A DNA stretch of 64,000 nucleotides from Mytilus edulis (GCF_963676685.1 NC_092348.1:22233386-22297385), one strand, 5' to 3'. Shown: positions 23,521 to 35,721, numbered from the stretch's first letter. Numbers and translations are program-made. Notes: generated from the letters alone by a model not told the origin.

Positions 23521-25406
23521 TGCAACTAAAGCGACAATGTATCATTCGTCGGGAATTGCTGTCTAAGAAGGCATTCATGTGTGTATTTATCATAATTATA
23601 CTATGTTTATTAAAAACATTCTGTCTTGTCAACATAAGTTACAAATAAACGTTAGAATTAGTAAATTACAATAAATACTCAAAACATGCAATGGAATGAT
23701 TACTTTGAAAGTTAACGAATCCATCAAATCAATCAGAACGAATAATTGGAAGCGGACAATATTACTCTTAAAGGGGCATTATCTATCACATCTATGTTCA
23801 CTGAGTTGACTTAAATTCTCATATTTGATTTAAAATGATTTAAAAAATATATCCGAATTAAAATGTCTGAAATAAACACTTAACAATGCATGTACTCGAT
23901 AATAAATTGGCATTTCATGTGTGTTTTAGTCTAGACACCATCTAATTAACCGTCGAGAAGACCATTCCACTGTCACATAGCTAATATGAGAATTTGAGAA
24001 AAAAAGATAAACAGTTTTATCCAATCAACTAGCAAATCATGTAATATTAAGTTTGATTTTTATTTTAATTGAGCTTTTACGCTTGTTAATATTGCTTAAA
24101 TAATTTTGTGATTAAAAGTATATGTAACTTAAATGGGCAATAGGTGTCAAATTCATTCTCAAATTTGATTTATACCATATTTTCAAATTACAAAAGAAAC
24201 AATAATCAATGTATTCCCCGTTTCCATTATCGATTCTATTTTCTCGTAATATTGTATCGGCATTTCGTGCGTATTTCTATCTAGATGCCAGATGAAATCC
24301 GAAGACTGCCGATGGTCAGATAAACAAATTCAAAAATAAAAGAATAGGAAGATTGTGCAATCGTATAATAACTATTTTACCAGACATTTATGTTTGATTT
24401 CATGTTACACATCAAAAATGATATGTATGTCATCGTTTTACCTATACATATGAGAACAATTTGTTGTGCTACGGATTAGTAAGAAAATGGTTATTCCTTA
24501 TTGCTCCCTTGTTATACATTTCAATGTTGACTGTATTTCCTTTACAATGAATGAACCACATGCGAAACATATCCGCAACTCATCCTCAGAACTCATCTCT
24601 GCTAAAGGTTAGATCAAAGGTTGCAAGAAATACAGATTTAACTGAGTTGAATCATTGACTTGCAAGCCAACAATACATCAACGACGTGGTTTGGTTTATT
24701 TTGACAAAATTGAACCAAACTGGCAGCTAATGTCGAAATACTATTGTATATTCAGCTTTTATACATGTTTGAAATATAAAAATCACAATTTTTTAACTGT
24801 TTTTTGTCTGATTCGTAGCTAATGCCCCATCAACTCTTAGGAAAACATAAAACATTAATAAAATAACGTAAAAGCTACATACACATGTATTAATTTTATA
24901 ATTTTTCACTGAACTGTACTTGTCGTCTAATTACAAAACAAATAAATAATAAATAACGATATATGACAAACAGAAAAAAACAAATACATTTACTTTTAAA
25001 CAAATGTAGCGATTACGAATATTATTGTCAAACAGATTACAAAATACGTTCGATTTACACAGAACACCTTTTACTAAAGACATCACATATTTTAAAAGTA
25101 ATAAACTGGTCACATTTATCTTAATATATTTAGTTTAGAATATTCCGTCCTTGCCGATGATCGATTTTTTGCTCCAGGAAGCATTTGATTGCGTATAATA
25201 TTTTGAGCCAGACAAACAAAAAATAACTGTCTGTCTCATGGCATCATCGACGTGATACTATCAAAAGATTTTTACTAGAGCCTTAGTCATAGACTTCTGA
25301 TAATACCGATAATAACTGTTTTTTTTACAATTATGTAGAACTACCAATAACACATATAATAAATCCAAAAAATCATGCGTCTGTAATTAAGACAACCCCT
25401 CCCTTA
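23521..25406. other. Non-coding stretch with a diverged internal duplication
   Basis: 23768-24120 and 24130-24460 look like diverged tandem copies: both have a GGGCA..A..TATC/GTCAAATTC head, a TCTCA.ATTTGATTTA block, and a GGCATTTC.TGCGT/TGTGT..TTCTA/AGTCTAGA block. The rest is AT-rich without gene signals. Confidence 0.4.
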
Positions 25407-25429
25407 GCCCCAGTCACACTGTCACGTTT

Positions 25430-25860
25430 CGGCTATCCCGTTTTGCTACGTTTTCAAAACGTAGCGAAACGGCAATATCCGTAGTGAATCGTATCGATCC
25501 GTACTTAAAACGGCTATATACGTAGTTATGCGTAGATTGATACGTGATCGGTGCCGTTTGTATTGGTCTGCACAATACAAACGTGACTAAAAATGAAAAC
25601 GTAGTACTAACGTAGAAAAGCGCAGTAAAACGTAGAAGGAACGTAGAAATGCGTATTAGAAACGTACCTGATACGTTCTAAAACGTATTTGATTACAATC
25701 ACTAGGTGTTATTACGTTTAAGTACGTATCTGCCACGTTGCATTAGGTTTTTGTACGGTATATTACGCTTCATGGTACGCATTAATAGGTTTCATCACGT
25801 TATTCTAGGCATTATTACGTATCGATGCGTATTACTACGCATGATTACCTTCTTCTACGT
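25430..25860. promoter_or_regulatory. 5' subterminal CGTA array with near-helical spacing
   Basis: CG dinucleotides, mostly inside ACGTA or TACG, occur at 25439, 25449, 25460, 25470, 25480, 25490, 25500, 25511, 25521, 25531 and 25543. After an irregular patch they resume at 25600, 25611, 25621, 25631, 25642, 25652, 25663, 25674 and 25684, then continue to 25858 with gaps in register. Mean spacing is about 10.3-10.4 bp. Many missing positions hold TAGG or TACC, as if decayed. It may be a binding platform for the element's own proteins; that is inference. Confidence 0.7.
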
Positions 25861-25927
25861 ATAATCAAACCACGTGTATCTATATTTCTCGCCATTTGCT
25901 AAAATAGTTTGTCAGTCTTACAGCAAG

Positions 25928-27212
25928 ATGGACAGACAACGGATGGAAATGACAAATTATGGATTATTGATACACAATCATATTTTGAAATTGAGAATGT
26001 TGTTAAACAGACACAGACATAAACGAATAGATCGCAGAGTGCGCACGGTATGGGTAAGGGATTGGATAGGTAGAAGATCTCAGTTTGGTTTTTATGCACA
26101 GCTGTTGGATGAATTGAGATGTGAAGACACCGTTTTTTTCAAAAACTTTTTGAGAGTTGATCCAACCATGTTTCAGGAAATTGTTAATAGATTAACACCA
26201 AGGCTACAAAAGAAAGACACGTGGTACCGAAAGGCATTGCCAGTTGGTCTTAAAGTAGCAATAACCCTTCGATATCTAACCACGTGCAGGAGGCAGTTAT
26301 CATTCACTTATGTATTTATTTAGAGTGCCGCACAACACGATATCCAATCTTGTAGTACAAGTCTGTGAAGCAATTATTTCCGAGTATGCTGAAGATGTTA
26401 TCAACACAGCTACGGAAGAAGCTGAATGGCTAGCCATTTCGCAAGAATTTAGTGATATGTGGCAGTTTCATCATGTGCTAGGTGCACTAGATGGGAAACA
26501 CGTTGCTATCAAATGTCCGGCTGGTGGTGGTTCTAAATACTATAATTATAAAGGATTCCATTCTATAGTTCTAATGGGCTTAGTAGACGCTAATTATAAA
26601 TTCAAATGGGTTAACGTTGGCGCACCAGGTGCTTGCTCTGATGCACAAATTTGGAATCAGTCAGACTTAAAAAGTCATATAATTGATGAGAATATGCACA
26701 TACCAAAAGCAGAGCCTCTTCCGAATGATGACAAAGACATTCCGTACTTCATCGTTGGTGACGACACGTTCGCCCTCAGAAGTTGGCTAATGAAGCCCTT
26801 TTCTAGGAGGAACATGACCCTTGAAGAGAAAGTTTTTAACTACAGGCTATCGCGATCACGAAGAGTTGTTGAAAACGCATTTGGGATACTTGCAAATCGA
26901 TTTCAATGCTTACTTTCAACTTTAAAGCAAGAGCCTAACAATGTCGTATCCATTATTCTGGCATGTGTTTGTCTGCACAATATAATGAGGATAAGATATC
27001 CAGGTGATCAGAGCATTTTGTTAGACAGAGAAGACGAGAACCACCATCTTTTACCTGGAGCTTGGCGAGACGAAACAAACCTGAAGGGCATTGATGATGT
27101 GCAAGATCGCAACTATCCTAGCAAGGCAGCAAAACAACAAAGACTGTATCTTAAACACTATTATTCGTCACCTGCAGGAAAAGTTCCATGGCAAGAACGA
27201 ATGGTTCAATAA
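25928..27212 (+). pseudogene. PIF/Harbinger DDE transposase, frameshifted
   Basis: This enzyme would cut and rejoin the element ends in the nucleus. The first part runs from the ATG at 25928 (MDRQRMEMTNYG) to about 26290 and includes FFKNFLRVDPTMFQEIVNRL and VAITLRYLTT, the usual N-terminal helical region. The frame is then lost: a shift of +1 (mod 3) near 26282-26297 moves the rest to the frame starting SYHSLMYLFRVPHNTIS. Counting from the ATG at 26310, the catalytic residues are all present: D61 in LDGKH, D111 in SDAQIW and E188 in RRVVENAFG. FIVGDDTFAL is the family's conserved strand before the E. The downstream frame is intact to 27212, so the break is probably recent. An upstream in-frame start at 25874 is possible. 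Confidence 0.9.
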
Positions 27213-27469
27213 CGTTTTTTAACTGTCTTATCGTAGTATATTTGAATGATAAGTATATGATTTGTACTTTTGTTTATTTAACTTTGAATGTATCAAAAAA
27301 TATTATCATGATACATGTAATTAAACTTTAAGAAATTCTTCTATCAATACCAGTTTTCTGGTCTTTTAAAAACAATGGCACGCATGGGTCAGCATACTTA
27401 GGATAAATTGAAAATTTCATTATTATAACACTAAAACAACAAGACAAATCAAAATAAAAAAAAAAATTT

Positions 27470-27800
27470 GGGATCCCGCTAACATATTTAACCCCGCCGC
27501 ATCATGTATGCATGTGCCTGTCCCAAGTCAAGAGCCTGTAACTTAGTGGTTGTCGTTTGTTGCTGTGTTACATATTGTTTTTCGTTCATTTATTTGTACA
27601 TTAATAAGGCCGTTAGTTTTTTTTTCGTTCGAATTGTTTTACATTTGTCATTTCGGGTCCTCTTATAGCTGACTATGCGGTATGGACTTTGCTCAATGTT
27701 GAAGGCCATACGATGACCCATAGTTGTTAATTTCTGTGTCATTTGGTCTCTTGTGTAGAGTTGTCTCATTGGCAATTACACCACATCTTCTTTTTTTATA
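27470..27800 (+). repeat. Mussel repeat inserted between the two Harbinger genes
   Basis: It contains GGATCCCGCTAACATATTTA, CCTGTCCCAAGTCAAGAGCC, AATAAGGCCGTTAG and TGCTCAATGTTGAAGGCC. Relatives lie at 21885-22205, 46835-47035 and, inverted, 47508-47660. It is nested, so it arrived after the Harbinger element, unless the element carried it here. Confidence 0.8.
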
Positions 27801-27959
27801 TTAACCAACAAAATAATCACTCAAACGAAAAAACTTTTAATTTTACAGACAACTGTCATAATACATGAAATAAACAAACTGTCTACATAATAGAGTCGTC
27901 TTTTAATGTCATTCATATAAAACTTTAAAACACCTGTACGGTTCCTGGTATGAATAAGT

Positions 27960-28901
27960 TTATAATGAGAAAAGTGACGATGAGGGTGAATCAACGTTCA
28001 TTGAATCCGATTGCATTATTACACTGGCAATACTTGATGTTGTAATATCTTCTGCGCATGTAACAGGTGGAGCAGAATGTGCTCTTATAGGTTCAATATC
28101 TGCTTGAGTTTTAGACCGGTTTTGCAGAAAGGCGACGTCCTGTCCAGGTAGCTGATATTGCTGCTGCCATGCAGGTAGGTACCCAACATTACTTGATTGA
28201 TTACAGAAGCTGCCCATGGGAACATCCAATGCAGATTGTTGACCAGTGAATCCCTGCAACAACAAAAAAACATGACCATATAAACAAGTTTGATCAACTG
28301 TGTATCATCGGCGTTGGAATTAGGTACTAGAACTGGGGTTATGCGGGGTTTCAACCAGATTTATTGCCTTCTCGTGTTAGTCTTCCAAGCTGAGATCTCA
28401 TTGACTCAACCCATGTCCTGAGAGTCTTCCAATCCTCTACCCCTAGCTCATTGGCTTTTGCTTGCCATCGTGTATTTTTGAGAGCAGTATCTTTGTACTG
28501 ATAATGAGCTGAAAGAGAAGAAAAAAATCGGTCACATTGATTTTTAAATATAAAGACCATGCTGTAAGTTTATCTATGTCTACTGGTGGGGTTAATCTTT
28601 TGACATTTATTCTCCGTATTAATATTTTAAATTATAGCAAATAAATACATGTACCTTTGTTGTATAGAGGTTCGTTTTCTCTATACCAATCTGCCAACTC
28701 ATCCTGCTTTTCTTGTGGTATTTCTAATGGCTTGCTTCTTTTGCGCTTCTCTTTATTGGTATTAGCTGGCTGTTCAGTATCACTATTTTGTGTTTGCTCA
28801 TTTGTTTCTTGTGTATTAGTTGTTTCAGTCTCAGGCGCCACACTAACTATGCGGCCTCTGCCACGCCCACCACGACCCCTTCCTCTGCCTCTGGTCCTCA
28901 T
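27960..28901 (-). pseudogene. Harbinger-associated MADF/Myb-like DNA-binding gene, probably broken
   Basis: This accessory protein of the superfamily normally binds DNA and helps bring in the transposase. Exon 1 (28655-28901) begins with an Arg-Gly-rich stretch (MRTRGRGRGRGGRGRGR) and ends DWYRENEPLYNK. A good GT/AG intron leads to exon 2 (from 28508), reading HYQYKDTALKNTRWQAKANE and WKTLRTWVESMRSQLGRL, which fits the MADF pattern of spaced tryptophans. The reading frame then stops at 28351 after KSG, with no convincing in-phase donor. A further exon with a good acceptor (28253 to 27960) encodes a Gln/Ser-rich tail ending SSSLFSL. The exon 2 to 3 join therefore looks damaged, or uses a site I missed. 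Confidence 0.75.
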
Positions 28902-29328
28902 CAGAACGGTCTGGTTTGAAACACACTAAAAGATAAATCAAATACCGGTAAGAGGAAAATTGGATTTAAAACGGACAATGTGCAACGTAGAATATTTCAA
29001 AAGAGCAATTATTATAAAAGGGAAAGCATTGACAATGTTCTAACCAAAGCTTTAAATGTTTTTTCATGATTCATGTATCCACTCAACAAAAATCTTATCT
29101 GAAAGAAAAGACAATAAAATCTTTCTTTTGAGTACAAAAAATCTAAATTTTTAGACCATAAAATGGGAACAAAATAATTTAATTACAATGACAGATGTAT
29201 TAATAATTATAAAGTGTACCTCTATTAATGTCTCCAGATTTGTTTTAGTTACTCTGCTCCCTCTTTGCATCTCTGTCCTTTCTAAATTTTATTGAATAAT
29301 GATGCCGTTTCATGATAAGTGATCACAG

Positions 29329-29680
29329 CGTAGTGACACGTGATACTGCGTGCAATAAACTTGCTAAATCGTAAGAAATCTTGCAAAAGCGTACTTGAAC
29401 CGATTTAGAAACGTACTTAACCCTAGTAATACGTAGTGAAACGTAGTAAACCGTAGTAAAACGTAGTTTATACGTACTGAAGCGTATTAAAACCTAATAG
29501 AACGTACCCCTTGTAGTTATAAAAAAACGTAGCAAATCGTAACAAAACGAAACAATACGTAGAAGAACGTATCAAAACGTGGCGTAAACCTAGTTAAACG
29601 TACGGACCGTTAAAAATGACAAAACAATGCCATGAAACGTAGCATTTCTACACGTACTAAAACCTAGCTGTCGAAACGTG
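29329..29680. promoter_or_regulatory. 3' subterminal CGTA array with near-helical spacing
   Basis: CG positions run 29329, 29339, 29349, 29370, 29390, 29401, 29412, 29432, 29442, 29452, 29462, 29473, 29483 and 29503. After a 5-bp slip they run 29528, 29538, 29548, 29558, 29568, 29578, 29599, 29608 and 29638. Spacing is 10-11 bp or multiples of it. The clearest stretch reads ACGTAGTGAAACGTAGTAAA. It mirrors the array at the left end of the same element. Confidence 0.7.
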
Positions 29681-29696
29681 ACAGTGTGACTGAGGC

Positions 29697-30818
29697 TTTA
29701 TAAAGCTTTCATAAAACTCGAGTTAAGACTTAATATCAGAAGAACCAAACAAAATCTCTTGATAGATATTTAAAAAATAAAACGTAAAACCCTTTTGATG
29801 TGCACAAGGCTTGTGAGTTTTTATACAATTATAATTTTTATCTGACGTATTTTTAACAGGGTTCAAACTGCAATATTCAACTGTAAAAACTGCCAAAAAT
29901 AACTGTCTGACATCGAAAAGATACAATGCATTACCTAGCAACTTAAATATATTTTGTTCCACTGGATTACACTTGTCAAATGTGTATTTGATAAACGTTC
30001 ATCAAAATAAACACGGGATATTCTATCACAGCGAGCTTTAAGATCTTCTATGTCAACAATATACTACTGCATATAGAATGGTGACAAACACATATTAAAT
30101 GTACAAAAGCGACATAATTCAATAACTTTTTAAAATATCAATTAGGCCGCTAAACGATAGAAATGTCAATTGAATTAAAAATTATAATTAGAACCTGTAT
30201 GGAAATTTTGAAATTCAACCATTATATAACGTGGGTTCTTAAATGTGTGTTTATCACAATGTGCGAGTATAACATATGTAGTATAAAGTACCATGAGTAT
30301 TGTAACATTTATACCATACAATTTATAAAATTATCGTGGGTTGACAACTCATTTCAAAAGCATTGGTGATTTAAAAAAAAATGTGTGTAAGCTATACAAA
30401 ACTGCTATAAAGCTAAGTTATCGTGCACAGATTTTAAAGATTGCATTAATAATTGACTTTAATTAATTTTCTTTATCAAATGAAGTACTATTTTGACACG
30501 GTGAAAGATAATAGATTCATTGTGAAGTGATGTGACAATTTTCCAACAAAAGTTAGTCACAAATGAAGATATTTTGTAAAAGAAACTACCTTCAAAATAG
30601 ATAGAAACCTCAATTTTGTGTGGTTATATATGAGTGTTTACACATTGACCAATACTCACTTGTTAACAAAGAACTAAAAGGGACAAATACTACTTTTTTT
30701 GTAAATCACTTGTTTCAGAACATTCAAAAATTGTTAATCTATACTACATTTCAATGCACTTGTAATGACGTCTGTATATATTAAGCCATTATTTCCTTTG
30801 TATATAAAGTATCATATA
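29697..30818. other. Unannotated AT-rich stretch right of the Harbinger element
   Basis: No gene is visible. 29735-29900 resembles 35010-35065 plus 36275-36345 (shared AGAAGAACCAAACA, CTTGATAGATATTT, TCTGACGTA and GGGTTCAAACT), pointing to an old duplication of this locus. Confidence 0.4.
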
Positions 30819-30820
30819 TA

Positions 30821-31977
30821 CTGAGTGCCAATGAAAACGCAACACTTGGTTTTTCAAAAATAAAATTTATATTAGAAATCATAATCTTTCAAACTGAATT
30901 GTTCTTAAAAATTAACAATTCTAACAATAGATCGATATCAAACAAAAATGGTTCATTGTCATCTTTCGGGCGCAATAGATAAACGAAACATCCAATGTCG
31001 AATTACAAATCACAGTCCTAACTAAAAATGTTACAACCCCGTTGTGCAGCGCAATCTCGACAGCGCCGTGGAATTGATCATCCCGGACGTTTAATGTGAT
31101 CTCGAGGAATGTTATTCCACTTGTCCTGTAAAGCAAACTCAAGCTGACTTTATGATATTGGTGGTGGTTTTCATCGTCTAAACCATGTCAAATCTGATGC
31201 AAAATTTGCTCTATCGGACCTAAATCTGGCGAAACGCACGACTTTTGGCCAAGGCTGGTGCCAAACGTCTATGTAACCACCACTGATGATTTTTGGTACA
31301 TAATGAATGATTTTTGGTCTACAGAATTCGATGTTTACACCAGACAGCCGTTTAGATGTCGACTGTGGTCCTCTTTAACCGTTGAATTTCTGCGCAAATG
31401 GTGCTTTACTGAAATTGCTCCATAGGATCTACCGTGACCACCATTGAACTCACGTGACCTTTGGACATCCATCAGAGTCGATATCGGATATGTTAAAGAC
31501 CAAATGTATCGGTTTTGCTGAGCGTTTCTTGCTTTTTGAACCCCGGGATGTGGCTTATCATTAACTGATCCATTTTTGTTGAATTTGTGGATGATTTGGG
31601 TTATTGTATGCTGTGAAAGGCTTCATTGGATCATGCCCGAAACTGCATGTCGCTGGTTGTCAGAAAGTCCTGGCATTTACTCAGATGTTTATTGCAGTTT
31701 CCTTACAATAAGGGCGGGAAAATTCATGACATTAGCCAAGCTTTAAATGACAAAATCGTGAAAATGGTGCGTATGTTGAAAAGCGGTGAACTCGGTTTAT
31801 GTCCGTTCAAAATAACCCTTACTTTGCATTTGTTCCAAAAATCACCCAACCCTAAAGTTGTCGACAATTGTCTTTAAAGTCATTTTCAACCAACTTTACA
31901 AAGTTCTAATATAAAATAAATAAAAGTTATCAGACTTTTTTGAAAAACAAAAGTGTTGCGTTTTCATTGGCACTCAG
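30821..31977 (-). mobile_element. Tc1-like transposon with decayed transposase
   Basis: The 1157-bp element is bounded by CTGAGTGCCAATGAAAACGC and its inverse, with about 40 bp of good inverted match, and flanked by TA (30819-30820 and 31978-31979). The minus strand near 31140-31020 reads LQDKWNNIPRDHIK followed by SIPRRCRDCAAQRG, matching the C-terminal end of Tc1 transposases. Further upstream, frames shift and stop repeatedly. It is dead. Confidence 0.85.
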
Positions 31978-32020
31978 TATATATGGAATACGTCAAATAC
32001 ATTGTATTGCAACAACTGAC

Positions 32021-32632
32021 ATAATCACGGCTGGTAATCTACACACGCAGAACATTTGGTTCTGCAATGAAAACCGTGAGAGGATTTTCAGGTTGTGCTT
32101 GAGTGGAGCAATTGTCACCACTTCGAAAGGTATATACATTTCTAAATCGCAATTTTCTTTTTCGACTGATCCAAATATTAAAAATCGGAGAATGCTATGC
32201 TGTGGTGAATACTTGAACAAAGAGATAGATGTATCATTTACCGTTGTACGTGGAGTTGAACTCCTACAAAATCAGTTGCCGCACGAGAATTTGCCTAAAA
32301 AAGTGACATTTAAATTTTGAAATGGTTATAATTACAGACCCTCAAGTTCAAATTTACTTTTTATTTGGTCAATGGGTATGAATATCGTTTTAGGCGGTGT
32401 GTACGCTGTCCGGTGTTGATCGACATCTAAATAAATTTAAAAACCTCATATTTTCATTATGTCATGCGTGAGGGGATCGGTTCTGATTGAGGACATCGTG
32501 AATGCGTGAGAGGACGTGAAATCATAATATTATATCCAAACTATTAGTCTTTGAAAGTTGCCTAAATGTGGTCAGATTGTTCATGAAAAAACACATTTTG
32601 TGCATAAACAAAATTAATGAGATAGAATTTTA
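32021..32632. repeat. Left arm of a 612-bp inverted duplication
   Basis: It is inverted and nearly identical to 33886-34497, with scattered substitutions and few indels. The arm starts 44 bases after the Tc1-like element ends. Confidence 0.9.
32041..32320 (+). other. Open frame within the inverted-repeat arm, function unknown
   Basis: About 93 codons read NLHTQNIWFCNENRERIFRL through RRMLCCGEYLNKE to LPKKVTFKF and a stop. The text looks protein-like, perhaps a small beta-rich domain, but I recognise no family. In the right arm the same frame is broken by a one-base deletion after GEYLK. There is no obvious start codon or upstream exon: the open frame begins inside the neighbouring Tc1-like element. 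Confidence 0.35.
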
Positions 32633-33885
32633 AAATACATTGTGGGAAGATAAAATTTTGTCAACGATTTGTTTCTAGCTACAAATAAAAGTTGAAAAAT
32701 TTCATATCAGCCCAGTATACATTTTTTACGAAAAGAGTTAACTCCCCTTGTATTGAGTATTTAAAAAAAAAAAAAAAAAAAAAAGATGAATCGCGAAAAT
32801 ACAAATTTTGATATTTGTTTGAATAATTTGATTTATACAATACATCACAAAGTTTCTGTATATGAATAAACAGTCTAACCAATAAATTGCAAATATGTCT
32901 CCAATAAAGGCAACAGTAGTAAACCGTTGTCGAAATTCATAAATTGATTGAGAAAAAACAAATTCGGACTTCAAACTGAAACTGAGGGAAACACATCGAA
33001 TATAAGAGGAAAATTACGACACAACACAAACACAACATTAAACTTTAACACACACAGAAACGAATTACAATTCAACAATGGCCATTTTCCTGACTTGGCA
33101 CAGGACATTTTAAGAAAAAATGATGGGAGGAACCCGGTTTTGTGGCATGCCAAACCTCCCGCTTCTCCGGCAATGGTAAATATATCATTTAAAGACAACA
33201 TTACATGACAGGACTACAATACAAATAAATGAGAGAACATATAGGTCAGAGAAACACTCCAATTATAGCTAACAAAAGGTACCAGGTTTAAAAAAAAGTT
33301 ATACGCCAGACGCGTCTTTCGTCCACACCAGGCTTACCAGTGACGCTCAGATGAAAAAAGTTCGAAAGCCAAGACAAGTACATTGAGTACCAAAAGTTCC
33401 AAGAAGTTGTGCCTAATACGGCTAGGGTTTCTGCCTGGAATAAGAACATCCTTGTTATTTCGAATAATTCATAATTTTGCAACTATTGATGTTTTATAAA
33501 ATGACTATATAATAGATATACATGATAAAATCGAAGCGGTGACTAACTACACGATAAAAACGGATACATAAAACAACATAAACCAGCACATAAAAATTCA
33601 CAGCCGAGTTAGCCAAAACCATAAACGCACAAAGTGACGTCACATATGAATTTCTTAAACAATATCCCCAAAATAGGATAGACAGAATTCAGGATTAGAT
33701 TCGCAATACTGATATAAAATTTATCAATAACAATGAAAATTACAATATTAATTAATATCAAATTGTGGTAGTAAACTATACCGATTATTTGCCCAAATCC
33801 ACGAATTTAGGCACATGCCGTGTTTGAAATTTATTGGTTAGACTTTTATTCACAAAAAGAAAACTTGGTGATTTATTGTTATTTC
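32633..33885. repeat. Spacer of the inverted duplication, with a mussel repeat and A-run
   Basis: It contains an A-run at about 32762-32784. Dispersed mussel text at 33030-33480 includes CCATTTTCCTGACTTGGCAC, GACAGGACTACAATACAAAT and ACGCCAGACGCGTCTTTCGT. The latter family recurs inverted at 62873-63335. 33481-33885 shows nothing recognisable. Confidence 0.6.
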
Positions 33886-34497
33886 AAAATTCTATCTCAT
33901 AATTTTTATTTTTGCATACAAATTTGTTTTTTCATAAACAATCTAACCGTATTAAGGCAACTTTCAACAACTGATAGCTTGTATATAAAGATATGATTTC
34001 AATTCCCCTCACGCATTCACGATGTCCTCAATAAGAACCGATCCCCTCACGCATAACAAAATGAAAATATGAGGTTTTTAGATTTATTTAGATGTCTATC
34101 AACACCGGACAGCGTCCACACCGCCCAAAACGACATTCATACCCATTGACCGAATAAAAAGTAAATTTGAACTTGTAGGTCTGTTAATAGAACCATTTCA
34201 AAATCTAAATGTCACTTTTTTAGGCAAATTCTCGTGCGGCAACTGATTTTGTAGGAGTTCAACTCCACGTACAACAGTAAATGATACATGTATCTCTTTT
34301 TTAAGTATTCACCACAGCATAGCATTCTCCGATTTTCAATATTTTGATCGGTCGAATAAGAAAATTGCGATTTAGAGATGTACATACCTTTTGAAGCGGT
34401 GACAATTACTCCACTCAAGCACAACCGGAAAATCCTCTCACGGTTTTCATTGCAGAACCAAATTTTCTGCGTGTGTAGATTACCAGCCGTGATAATA
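33886..34497. repeat. Right arm of the 612-bp inverted duplication
   Basis: Inverse of 32021-32632, and the same length. Confidence 0.9.
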
Positions 34498-35079
34498 CTA
34501 AATTAAATTATATATAACAGCTTATTATCAACATAGTGTTGCATATATAACTGATAAATCAGTTATCTTTCTAATAAGTATGTGATAATATTAAAGTCCT
34601 TTACTACAGGTCCTTGTCATGGTATCCTGAAAATATCGATAATAACTGTTTATAAATAATACAATTTTGCTATCGATTCAAACCCTTCTTCCAATATGTA
34701 GTCGATCTCAACCATTGAGGATGATATAGCAAAACACATTATTTTTATACCAGATTACCTGTAGCAAGAATATGCTTAATTTGAGAAAAGAGTGTATGCA
34801 ATAACATTAAGAAGTCTTTTCATTTAAATAAAGAAAATTATATGTTTTTATTATTAGTAGAAAAGGTTGGGTTATTTTTTTTCGTTTACCCATACTTCTA
34901 ACATGTTTGTAAATAACATACAGAAAGTAAATTTTGGCTTTTAAATTTTAATTTTTATTTCAATTTACCGTTAAAGCTGGTATGAAACGTTGTTATGACT
35001 TCATATTCGAAGAACCAAACATATTTACTTGATAGATATTTTAAAAAAAACACCTAAATATTGTATTTGCTTTTCTTAA
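34498..35079. other. Unannotated AT-rich stretch
   Basis: No gene is seen. 34640-34665 (ATCGATAATAACTGTTTA) and 35010-35050 resemble DNA on either side of the Harbinger insertion, at about 25303 and 29740. Confidence 0.4.
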
Positions 35080-35720
35080 CAAATGTAATAAACAGCTGCG
35101 CCATGAGTGCACGATAAACCCCACGCCTTGTGTGGAAGTTTTATGCAATAATCATAAATAGTTTCTGAGAAAGTTTAAAGATTAACCATATATTGTTTTT
35201 GAAAATTTTGAATCAAAACCAAAAAGTATACAGATCTTTAGATTAATATAACAAAGAAGTGTGTAAAGTTTTAAACATAATCATAAATTGTTTTTGAGAT
35301 ACGGCGCGACATGTAAAAAAAACCCTCCCCCTTTTTTTTTTTTTAGAAAATACTCAATAACTCAAAAATAAAATTTTGAATCATCACCAAAAAGTATACA
35401 GATCTTAAGTTAATATACCCAAGAAGTGTGTAGAGTTTTAAGTAATAATCAAAAATAGTTTTTGAGATACAGTGCGACATGTGAAAAAATCACACCCCTG
35501 TTTTAGTTACAAAGTGCCGTAACTCAAAAGTTTTTAATCTTATTTTCACCAAAAAAATACAGATCATTTTACCGTTATAAGAAACAACTATATCAAGTTT
35601 CATGAAATTTGGATACGTCGTTCTCAAGTTACGGTGCGACATGTTTACACCGGACAGACAGACGGACAGACGCAGGAAATTTGTATACCATAAAACGTCC
35701 CGTCAAAATTTGACGGCCGT
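35080..35720. repeat. Tandem repeat, three units of about 160-175 bp
   Basis: ACCAAAAAGTATACAGATCT recurs near 35218 and 35388, with a weaker third copy near 35550. TTTTTGAGATACGGCGCGACATG-like text closes the units. The array ends in a GACAGACAGACGGACAGACG microsatellite and CGTCCCGTCAAAATTTGACG, the latter an imperfect palindrome. Confidence 0.75.
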
Positions 35721-35721
35721 A

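Larger units (their letters stand above)
25407..29696. mobile_element. PIF/Harbinger DNA transposon, nearly full length, defective
   Basis: About 4.3 kb. It starts GCCCCAGTCACACTGTCACG and ends in the inverse of GCCTCAGTCACACTGTCACG; the inverted repeat is about 25 bp with one mismatch. The left flank is TTA, the three-base target preferred by this superfamily; the right flank reads TTTA, so the duplication is imperfect. It carries a DDE transposase frame on plus and a MADF-type DNA-binding gene on minus, convergent, which is the normal two-gene makeup of the superfamily. Subterminal CGTA arrays lie inside each end, and another repeat has inserted between the genes. A frameshift in the transposase makes it non-autonomous now. 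Confidence 0.9.

Noticed and set aside
28085-28354. Overlapping minus-strand frame at the MADF gene
   Set aside because: The Gln/Ser-rich frame with a good acceptor at 28253 explains the region better; this one reads through an intron.
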